DNA of 5,985 bases. Origin: Bacteroidales bacterium. Its GTDB lineage: Bacteria; Bacteroidota; Bacteroidia; Bacteroidales; GCA-2711565. The position numbers and the translations under genes are program-made. The notes beneath the pieces are model-generated. The model was not told where the DNA came from, ran no database searches, and saw only the letters and a program-made list of their open reading frames with translations. Positions 1-5,403 of this stretch are shown here, one piece after another. The stretch spans positions 1-5,985 of the forward strand of contig JAOZQX010000094.1 of assembly GCA_029931995.1 (NCBI GenBank), in the 5' to 3' direction. Position 1 is the stretch's first letter. The number at the start of each line of letters is the position of its first letter.

Positions 1-485
1 AAAAAGCAATTGCCGAATGTGAAGCGATAGCAGTGGGTGGTGGAAACACTTTTCATTTGTTTTATATGATGCATAAATTAGACCTCATGAATCCACTTAA
101 AAAACGTGTTGAAAATGGGCTTCCATTTATGGGTTGGAGTGCCGGTTCAAACATTGCTTGTCCGAGCCTGAAAACAACCAATGATATGCCCATTATTGAA
201 CCTGCATCTTTTGATGGTTTAAACCTTATTCCATTTCAAATTAATCCTCATTATTTAGATGCAAATCCTGAGGGTCACGGAGGTGAAACCCGCGAGCAAA
301 GAATCGAAGAATTTTTGCTTGTAAATAAAGAGATGACTGTAGTAGGTTTACGTGAAGCAACGCTATTAAGAGTAGAAGGGGAGAAGATGGATTTGTTGGG
401 GAATCGCCCGATGAGAGTCTTTAATTTTGGACAAAAACCAGCAGAAATTGCCGAAAATTCGGATATAAGCAGTTTCTTAAAGTAA
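1..485 (+). CDS. pepE: Peptidase E (alpha-aspartyl dipeptidase), 5' end missing
   Basis: This is the C-terminal 160 residues of a family S51 serine peptidase, a cytoplasmic enzyme that cleaves dipeptides with an N-terminal aspartate and is not sensitive to usual serine protease inhibitors. The frame is open from the window edge (first full codon at position 3), so the GTG at 33 is an internal valine and not the start. Visible family blocks, in order: VGGGNTF (fragment residues 11-17); the nucleophile elbow GWSAGSN with catalytic Ser46 (codon 138-140); the TTNDMPI segment; NPHYLDA with the expected catalytic His; and EGHGGETREQRIEE. The family is about 230 residues long, so roughly 70 N-terminal residues lie outside the window. 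The C-terminus is complete and ends in TAA. It stands alone on the plus strand, converges with the haem operon and is followed by a strong terminator. Function is seen from motifs; exact substrate range is inferred. Confidence 0.93.
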   Translation, partial: KAIAECEAIAVGGGNTFHLFYMMHKLDLMNPLKKRVENGLPFMGWSAGSNIACPSLKTTNDMPIIEPASFDGLNLIPFQINPHYLDANPEGHGGETREQRIEEFLLVNKEMTVVGLREATLLRVEGEKMDLLGNRPMRVFNFGQKPAEIAENSDISSFLK

Positions 486-532
486 AAAATCAAATAATCT
501 CTGTTAGTATCTGAGATTAAAAATAATAAATG

Positions 533-564
533 AGGCGATTGACAGAATGTCAGTCGCCTTTTTT
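533..564 (+). terminator. Intrinsic terminator of pepE
   Basis: A 12-bp stem (533-544 paired with 548-559, with a single T-G wobble) closes a 3-base GAA loop and runs directly into six T residues (559-564). The stem is GC-rich against an AT-rich background and lies 48 bases after the pepE stop codon. Read on the minus strand the hairpin is followed only by a loosely T-rich stretch, so it could at best be a weak terminator for the opposing operon. Confidence 0.93.
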
Positions 565-588
565 GATGCTATTTGGATGATTATATCA

Positions 589-608
589 AAAATTTTGAAA
601 TTTTGTCC
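589..608. repeat. Direct-repeat copy; partner at 932-952
   Basis: The string AAAATTTTG, two bases, then ATTTTGTCC at 589-608 recurs at 932-952 with three bases between the two blocks. Weaker similarity continues downstream of both copies (ATTTG, then AAATTT, then TGAAATT-like blocks). This suggests a third, partial copy of the same unit that forms the long inverted repeat, here in the same orientation as its right arm. The local AT bias makes short matches cheap, but the shared TTTTGTCC and the collinear spacing are harder to get by chance. Confidence 0.45.
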
Positions 609-697
609 GGGATTTGTGTTCAGCTAAATTTAAGTGAATTTTTAATCCAAAATTTTGAATTTCTTTCAGATTAGTTTGAGGAAGTTATAATTGATAA

Positions 698-1001
698 CTT
701 AAATCAAGTTGAAAAAATTTGGAAAAATTATTTGAGGTTTTCTTTTAAAAATCCAAAATTTGGGGAGTGAGTTTTATTAAAAAACAGACTTAATAATTTT
801 GTTTTTTTGAGGCTGAAAATTGGTGTAAAATTGATTGATTTCTGAGGAGAAATCAGCTATGAAATTTGCCTCATTTTTGACCCAAGATCGAGACTGATTT
901 TTGATGCCAAAATCTGCCTTTTATGCTCCCCAAAATTTTGCATATTTTGTCCTAAAATTTGAGTGCAAATTTGCTCTGAAATTCTCAAAAATTGATTGAA
1001 G
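698..1001. repeat. Long imperfect inverted repeat, about 300 bp, centred near 846
   Basis: Matching blocks occur in inverted order on both sides of one centre. Going inward to outward: TGATTTCT at 836-843 against its exact complement at 848-855 (loop GAGG); TGAGGC at 808-813 against 868-873; AAAAAACAGACT at 779-790 against 891-902 (10 of 12 pair); CAAAATTTGGGGAG at 754-767 against 926-940 (one inserted base, otherwise exact); and 698-710 against 989-1001 (11 of 13 pair). All block pairs have midpoints between about 840 and 850, so only small insertions separate the arms. This could be a folded RNA at the operon's 3' end, a remnant of a small non-autonomous mobile element, or two inverted copies of a dispersed repeat. 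No transposase or terminal duplication is visible. The pairings are seen directly; the nature is inferred. Confidence 0.6.
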
Positions 1002-1016
1002 AAACGGGAAGGTTTT

Positions 1017-1442
1017 TTATGATTTTTTGCTACTGAAGATCATCCTAAAATATCTTGATCCGGAAAAAATTAAGGCTGATCCAATTCCGATATAAAGAAT
1101 GGAAAGATACATTTTTGGTATGGATGACATTCGTAAGCTGATTCCTAAAGTCATCATAAGAATGACTAAAAAATAGCTTTTCCACGACATAAATCCGAAA
1201 ATACAGGGCCTCTCAGGTTTTTCAGCGATGCGTTTTAAATTTTTCGAAACCACCCTCGAAAAACCAAAAAAGTGGATTAGAAGCCCTAAAATGAGCCCTG
1301 AGGCGGCTAAAAGAAAAGTTGAAGTTGTAAGATCCGCGATTAACCAAAAATAAACCATACGAATAAGTATAAACCCAACCACTGCCCACATCAAACCTGA
1401 GAGTACTAATAACACATATTTTGGTGCTGCGGGTTTAAACAT
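1017..1442 (-). CDS. Small four-helix membrane protein of unknown function
   Basis: A 141-residue protein with four hydrophobic segments at about residues 9-35, 43-61, 90-105 and 111-128. A basic cytoplasmic-looking loop (SKNLKRIAEKPERP, 66-79) separates the two pairs, and the C-terminus is basic. Starting at ATG 1442 leaves one base after the hemG stop codon (TAA-T-ATG), the same spacing as at the hemN-hemG junction; a TTG three codons further upstream would overlap hemG and is less likely. The segment from about 79 to 104 (aromatic residue, F/W-K-S-Y, then MMTLGI-LR) resembles a small uncharacterised membrane family I recall from Bacteroidota and Firmicutes, but I cannot name a domain. As the last gene of an operon with haem enzymes and uptake genes, it could serve in membrane handling of haem or iron, but that is only suggested by position. 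No signal peptide cleavage site or metal-binding motif is apparent. Confidence 0.8.
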   Translation of the reverse strand: MFKPAAPKYVLLVLSGLMWAVVGFILIRMVYFWLIADLTTSTFLLAASGLILGLLIHFFGFSRVVSKNLKRIAEKPERPCIFGFMSWKSYFLVILMMTLGISLRMSSIPKMYLSILYIGIGSALIFSGSRYFRMIFSSKKS

Positions 1443-1443
1443 A

Positions 1444-2259
1444 TTAGTCAATAATTAGCTTTGAGATATCAGAACCTTGTTTCACACGATCAGCAATTCC
1501 AACTCCATTTCTCATGCTTCCGGCCAGGTAAAATCCGTTGAACTCTTTCTCGAATTTTGCAATCGTTTTTAGTCTGTCTTCTGAATCAACTCCATATTGG
1601 GCAATTGCTTTTTCATAAATATTTACTTCAAAAAGATCGGGCTTGAATTCATTCAATCCCATCATACTTTTCATCTCCCGGGCTATCATTGATTTCATAT
1701 CCTTTTCATTCAACTCTGCTAATTTGGGTCGACGAATTCCTCCGGTAAAAATAGTGAGTAAGGCGCCATCTTTTGGTGCCCTGTTTTCAAAAAGAGTGGA
1801 TAAAAACAATACCCCTAAAACATGTCGGTTCTCTTTAAAAGGAACCAAACCTCCAAAGGCATCCAGCGGAATTCCTCCCCATTTCTTAAATCCCAAAGTC
1901 ACTTCTGCAACCTTAGCATAAAGCAAATTATCAATGGGGGAGGCTTCTTCTTTTTTGAGGAATGTATAAGTTTCGTTTAGATTTCCTGCATTGATGGTGC
2001 TTACCAAATGAGTGAATTCATCTCCTTTATCTTTGAGTTTATACTTCCCATCAACGAAATCAAATTGTATATTCTCAGCTTCTAATTCAAAATTCTCTAA
2101 ACCAATTTCATCGCGCAAAGCATTCACTAAATGAATCAATCCGCCTTTAACTGAGAAGATTTCACGAGTGGCTTTTTTCTCATCTTCGCTTTTCGGAATC
2201 TTCCGTTTTTTAATGGCTCCACCTATAAAACTACCGTAATCCTGTTCCAGATTATACAA
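1444..2259 (-). CDS. hemG: C-terminal part of protoporphyrinogen oxidase
   Basis: The frame continues after the TAA for about 276 residues. The only nearby in-frame start is a TTG (2259-2257, a leucine in the intact gene) six codons past the stop; no in-frame ATG occurs until deep in the protein, so efficient reinitiation is doubtful. Conserved family blocks are all present: LYNLEQDYGSFIGGAIKK, then FSVKGGLIHLVNAL, then FGGLVPFKE, then LFENRAPKDGALLTIFTGG with RRP, then YEKAIAQY, and the C-terminal FAD-binding segment FYLAGSMRNGVGIADRV close to the end. The preserved residues argue against long-standing decay. The boundary given assumes TTG as the start; as a remnant of the full gene it extends up to the TAA. 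Confidence 0.7.
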   Translation of the reverse strand: MYNLEQDYGSFIGGAIKKRKIPKSEDEKKATREIFSVKGGLIHLVNALRDEIGLENFELEAENIQFDFVDGKYKLKDKGDEFTHLVSTINAGNLNETYTFLKKEEASPIDNLLYAKVAEVTLGFKKWGGIPLDAFGGLVPFKENRHVLGVLFLSTLFENRAPKDGALLTIFTGGIRRPKLAELNEKDMKSMIAREMKSMMGLNEFKPDLFEVNIYEKAIAQYGVDSEDRLKTIAKFEKEFNGFYLAGSMRNGVGIADRVKQGSDISKLIID

Positions 2260-2274
2260 ATTTGGAAGGGCATA

Positions 2275-2796
2275 TTAGTGAACGATATAATTCGGATCGC
2301 CTGCATAAATCCCTAAAATAAAGGGATCAATGGCATAATCTAAAAAGCTTTGTCCCATGCGACGCTTAACCATTTCGGCCAAGGTTTCGTTGGGCTTATT
2401 TCCTTTTTTTCGCCAGGGTTCGCCCAGTATTCCAAACTTATCTTTTAATGTAAACAGCGGTGTCCCAACAGCCGACAATAATCCTGAAGGCAAGGCTCTC
2501 CATTTGTTTTTCTTCCAAATCAATCGTTTGGCTGAAGAATGATCGGCTTTTTCCAATTCGCATTTGCCTTTTAAATCCTCAAATAAATCAGCCATTTCTG
2601 CAGTAGCGATGATCCCACTATTGGGGCCGGTTTCGTAAATAAATCCGTCTTTTTGTTTAGTGTCGATTACGCCACCAATATGATTCGAACTTTCGAATAT
2701 GGTGAATTTTATTCCGGCCTTTTTTAAATAATAGGCGGTAGTAAGACCAGTAATCCCGGCTCCAATAATCGCAACATTTTTTCCTGTCTTACTCAT
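2275..2796 (-). CDS. hemG: N-terminal part of protoporphyrinogen oxidase (FAD-binding half)
   Basis: The 173 residues before the internal TAA hold the Rossmann-type dinucleotide fold: VAIIGAGITGL (8-18) supplies the GxGxxG loop for the FAD pyrophosphate, and Glu35 in TIFES is the acidic residue that holds the adenosine ribose. The GGVIDT turn (41-46), the GFIYETGPN segment and the motif ending in FILGIYAGDPNY (162-170) are typical of the oxidase. If translated alone, the product would have half of the FAD site and lack the C-terminal strand-and-loop that closes over the flavin, so it should not be active by itself. Its ATG follows the hemN stop codon by one base, which suggests translational coupling. 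Confidence 0.85.
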   Translation of the reverse strand: MSKTGKNVAIIGAGITGLTTAYYLKKAGIKFTIFESSNHIGGVIDTKQKDGFIYETGPNSGIIATAEMADLFEDLKGKCELEKADHSSAKRLIWKKNKWRALPSGLLSAVGTPLFTLKDKFGILGEPWRKKGNKPNETLAEMVKRRMGQSFLDYAIDPFILGIYAGDPNYIVH

Positions 2797-2797
2797 T

Positions 2798-4174
2798 TTA
2801 TAAGGCTTTCGAAAAGTTTTTGTCAGTGTTTTTCATTTTAGGATCGAAGGTAGCAGCAATATTTCTGATAAAGAATTTTCCCTGATCCGTTATGTTGATG
2901 TTTTCGTTATTCAACTCAAGTAATCCTTCTTTGATAAAAGGGCTTAGCGAGTCAAAAGAAAAATTCAATGCATTTTGAATTTCATTGGCTTTGATACCAA
3001 AACGATTTCCGATTTGATCCCAGTTCAGATACAAATTGCACATTAGTTCGTTGATTACCTCGCGGGTAATTTTCTCTTCTTTATCTAGAAAGTAAACCTT
3101 TTCGATAGGGATTCTTCCCTTTTCGATTTCTTGTTTATAAATGCTTAAATCTTTGGTGCTTTGCAAATAAACATTTTCTAACTGACTGATTCCACTAACC
3201 CCCACAGCATAAACCTGTCCGGTTGTTTCGCGGGTACAATAACCCTGAAAATTACGATGAAGCGATTTGTTATTCAGCGCTATGCTTAACTCATCTTCTA
3301 CTTTTGCAAAATGATCCAATCCAATGGATTGATAACCAGCCTGACTTAAAACTTCATAGGCTGTTTCAAACAAACGTACTTTCTGTTCAGTATCCGGTAA
3401 TCCGTATTTCTCCAGTTTTGTTTGAGATTTTTTCACCCAGGGGACGTGAGCATATGAGAAGGTTACCAAACGATCGGGTGAAATAGCTACGGCTTTTTCC
3501 ATAGTATCACGGAATGAATCCAGCGTTTGCAAAGGCAGTCCGTAAATGAAATCAAGATTTACAGATATCTTCTTTTCAAATTTTAAATAATCATGGAGTT
3601 CTTTAACCGGAACCAGGGATGGATCCCGATTCACCGCTTTCAGTACATCCGAATTAAAATCTTGTAAACCCAGGCTTAAGCGATTGAATCCCATATTTAC
3701 CAATTCATCAGCGTATTCAATTGTTAGATGGCCGGGATGGCATTCAATGGCAATCTCAGGATGTTCGATGAATTTGAAATCGCTATTAAAAATTTCCATA
3801 ATCTCCTGAACATACGCTATCGGAAGATAATTGGGCGTTCCTCCGCCCCAATGGATTTGTGATACTTTCCGATTGGGATCGAGATGAGATTTTAATAGTT
3901 TAATTTCCTTTTTAAGCGTCTCTACATAATCTCTGATTTTGATTTCGTCCTTGCTGATATGTGTATTACAACCGCAATAAAAACAAAGCTTTGAGCAAAA
4001 AGGAATGTGTATGTAAAATGAGATATTTTCGGGTTGATGAGTGTTGGAGTCTCTTAAAGCCTGTTCGCAATCAGTATATTTAAACTCATCCAGAAAATAA
4101 TTTGCCGGAGGATAACTAGTATAGCGAGGCGTAGGAACGTTGTATTTATCGAGTAATTCTTTAGCTATTTTCAT
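2798..4174 (-). CDS. hemN: Oxygen-independent coproporphyrinogen III oxidase (radical SAM)
   Basis: HemN decarboxylates the two propionate side chains of coproporphyrinogen III to vinyl groups, giving protoporphyrinogen IX without oxygen, using S-adenosylmethionine and a [4Fe-4S] cluster in the cytoplasm. The 458-residue length equals the usual HemN length. The N-terminal PRYTSYP (16-22) is the HemN signature; Tyr54 precedes the cluster motif C60-x3-C64-x2-C67-x-C69, whose fourth cysteine separates true HemN from most HemW-like paralogues. The SAM-binding WGGGTPNYL (109-117) and a C-terminal segment with YAVGVSGIS, matching the family's GLGVSAIS block, follow. The start codon overlaps the stop of the upstream permease gene (ATGA), and the stop lies one base from the hemG start, so translation is likely coupled. 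Its product is the substrate of HemG, encoded next in the operon. Confidence 0.95.
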   Translation of the reverse strand: MKIAKELLDKYNVPTPRYTSYPPANYFLDEFKYTDCEQALRDSNTHQPENISFYIHIPFCSKLCFYCGCNTHISKDEIKIRDYVETLKKEIKLLKSHLDPNRKVSQIHWGGGTPNYLPIAYVQEIMEIFNSDFKFIEHPEIAIECHPGHLTIEYADELVNMGFNRLSLGLQDFNSDVLKAVNRDPSLVPVKELHDYLKFEKKISVNLDFIYGLPLQTLDSFRDTMEKAVAISPDRLVTFSYAHVPWVKKSQTKLEKYGLPDTEQKVRLFETAYEVLSQAGYQSIGLDHFAKVEDELSIALNNKSLHRNFQGYCTRETTGQVYAVGVSGISQLENVYLQSTKDLSIYKQEIEKGRIPIEKVYFLDKEEKITREVINELMCNLYLNWDQIGNRFGIKANEIQNALNFSFDSLSPFIKEGLLELNNENINITDQGKFFIRNIAATFDPKMKNTDKNFSKAL

Positions 4175-5394
4175 TCTATTTCTTCTGTTTTCGATTCAGA
4201 AATTTCTTTATAAAGGTAAGGAATAGCTGTCAGGACAATTATCCCAACCACAAACTCTGCCCTAAATAAACCTTTATAACCGATCATATCTGCTATTTTT
4301 CCGCTGGAAACAGCGATAATCAAACTACTTAGATGAGTGATAACGATTTGAATGGTGAAATCTGTACCCTCTCGTCCGGGTCTTACATTATCCATTGAAA
4401 TGGTGTAGATGATTACAGTTGACATCCCATAAGCGCCCCAAATCATTGCAATTCCGATAATGATATGATACATCTCAATATTATCCAGATACGTTAAATA
4501 AGTGAAATAGGTAGAGGCTAATAAACCTATAAAGGCAAATATTCCAATACTCTTTCTTTTGCTCCCTTTTTTGATAATCAACCCGGCGAGCAAAGCAGCA
4601 GCAGCTCCAAAAGCAGCCCCATGTATGCCGGATAAAATACCAATCTCTTTAACATTAAAACCCAAATCAACCAGCCAGGGTTTCAGCATGGTTAAAATTC
4701 CGATAATCCCTGAATAGAAGATGGCCAATAAAGCAATTCTCCTGGGATTACCTTTTTGGGTAAAGAAAGTAAAGATGTCAAAAAAAGTGATTTTAGGTGC
4801 AGGAACTCGTTTGGGTATCCCGTTTCGTCCTTTATAAAACATAAGCGGAATTAGTGCTATAATCACAAAGCCAGCCAAAGCGGTTAACAAAAGTTGCCAT
4901 CCCCAATAGTAGTAAATGATTAATAAAATACCGCTACCTGTTAGCGTTCCAAGAAAACTACCGGCTGATTGCATACTGTTTCCAATACTTCGCTCTTCTT
5001 TTTTTAAGATTAGGATAGCGAAAGCATCAGTAGCTATATCCTGCGTTGCAGAAGCAATAAAGGCAATCAACATTAAGGCTACAATAAGTTTAAAATCCAC
5101 ATCCAGACTGAGGAATCCTATTCCTAAAATCACAACCGCATAAAAAATCTCAGAGGCAATGATCCATTTTTTATGTCCTCTGATAGAGGCTCCAGTTCTG
5201 TCAACAACCGGAGCCCAGAGAAATTTTGCTATCCATGGTAATTTAATTAATTGTATAAGACCGATATCTGTTAAAGAATACGCTTCCATGCGCATAATAA
5301 CCGGCATTACCGTTGAGAAAAAACTCATCGGAATGGATTGAGCCAGATAGAGGCTAAGCAGAGTGGCGTATTTAACGCCGGAGGTCTTAGGCAT
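4171..5394 (-). CDS. MFS permease, AmpG/siderophore-importer-like
   Basis: A 407-residue inner-membrane transporter with about 12 hydrophobic segments in two halves and a polar central loop near residues 190-215 (KGRNGIPKRVPAPK). Near the N-terminus YLAQSIPMSFFSTVMP (16-31) and KFLWAPVVDR (57-66) followed by GHKKW match the branch of the major facilitator superfamily that holds AmpG (muropeptide permease) and the RhtX/FptX siderophore importers; SATQDIATDAFA after the third segment fits the same group. It starts nine bases after the stop of the TonB-dependent receptor, in an A-rich leader without a Shine-Dalgarno motif, and overlaps hemN by four bases. A receptor next to a permease of this type is a known arrangement for single-component siderophore import, so an iron chelate or a porphyrin is the favoured cargo. 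Muropeptide transport is possible but does not explain the neighbours. Substrate is inferred from context only. Confidence 0.88.
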   Translation of the reverse strand: MPKTSGVKYATLLSLYLAQSIPMSFFSTVMPVIMRMEAYSLTDIGLIQLIKLPWIAKFLWAPVVDRTGASIRGHKKWIIASEIFYAVVILGIGFLSLDVDFKLIVALMLIAFIASATQDIATDAFAILILKKEERSIGNSMQSAGSFLGTLTGSGILLIIYYYWGWQLLLTALAGFVIIALIPLMFYKGRNGIPKRVPAPKITFFDIFTFFTQKGNPRRIALLAIFYSGIIGILTMLKPWLVDLGFNVKEIGILSGIHGAAFGAAAALLAGLIIKKGSKRKSIGIFAFIGLLASTYFTYLTYLDNIEMYHIIIGIAMIWGAYGMSTVIIYTISMDNVRPGREGTDFTIQIVITHLSSLIIAVSSGKIADMIGYKGLFRAEFVVGIIVLTAIPYLYKEISESKTEEIE

Positions 5395-5403
5395 TATTTA
5401 TAG

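Larger units (their letters stand above)
565..1016. other. Gene-free AT-rich gap between convergent genes
   Basis: No reading frame here looks like a gene: the longest runs are short, very AT-rich and lack recognisable motifs, and no tRNA or other structured RNA family is recognised. The gap lies between two 3' ends (pepE and the last gene of the minus-strand operon), so no promoter is expected. It is dominated by variants of the self-complementary 10-mer CAAAATTTTG (exact at 648-657 and 931-940, one extra A at 587-597, one T fewer at 754-762). It also holds a long degenerate inverted repeat and a spaced direct repeat, listed separately. No clear intrinsic terminator for the minus-strand operon was found just downstream of its last stop codon. 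Confidence 0.75.
1444..2796 (-). pseudogene. hemG: Protoporphyrinogen oxidase gene interrupted by an in-frame TAA
   Basis: A full-length FAD-dependent protoporphyrinogen oxidase (HemG/HemY type, oxidising protoporphyrinogen IX to protoporphyrin IX at the membrane) is encoded over 450 codons, the normal length for the family. Codon 174 (2275-2277) is TAA. The frame is unchanged on both sides: ...DPNYIVH, stop, YALPNLYNLEQDYG..., and the last stretch continues the conserved block that follows AGDP in this family. One substitution therefore explains the break, for example a lysine codon AAA changed to TAA; I recall K-Y-A-L-P at this place in relatives. No other stop or frameshift occurs and both halves keep their conserved residues, so decay, if real, is very recent. 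ATG 2796 lies one base after the hemN stop. Alternatives are sequence error, stop-codon read-through, or a split protein made by reinitiation. Identity is confident; the pseudogene status is not. Confidence 0.8.

Noticed and set aside
275..493. Minus-strand open frame opposite pepE
   Set aside because: It is antisense to the conserved S51 peptidase blocks and reads as low-complexity shadow translation.
495..519. Hairpin with a 7-bp stem (TAATCTC/GAGATTA) just after pepE
   Set aside because: The 11-base loop, AT-rich stem and absence of a following T run make it a poor terminator; the much stronger hairpin at 533-564 explains the 3' end.
965..974. Perfect palindrome GCAAATTTGC as an operator
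   Set aside because: It lies downstream of two convergent genes where no promoter is expected, and it is one of many AT-rich palindromes in the repeat region.
565..1016. CRISPR array or tRNA in the gene-free gap
   Set aside because: The repeats are degenerate, irregularly spaced and in both orientations, and no cloverleaf or regular spacer pattern can be drawn.
1643..1921. Plus-strand open frame opposite the hemG C-terminal half
   Set aside because: It lies wholly inside the coding region of the oxidase on the other strand and its translation shows no domain-like pattern, so it is a shadow frame.
2260..2277. Possible programmed frameshift at the hemG break
   Set aside because: The frame before and after the TAA is the same, so a shift is not needed; the ATG overlapping the stop region is in another frame and meets a stop after a few codons.
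3223..3486. Plus-strand open frame opposite hemN, and similar ones at 2357-2542, 4916-5143 and 5159-5341
   Set aside because: All are antisense to well-supported genes, short and without recognisable motifs.
2798..4174. HemW (HemN-like haem chaperone) instead of HemN
   Set aside because: The N-terminal PRYTSYP block, the full 458-residue length and the CxxxCxxCxC motif fit true HemN; HemW is shorter and lacks the N-terminal extension.
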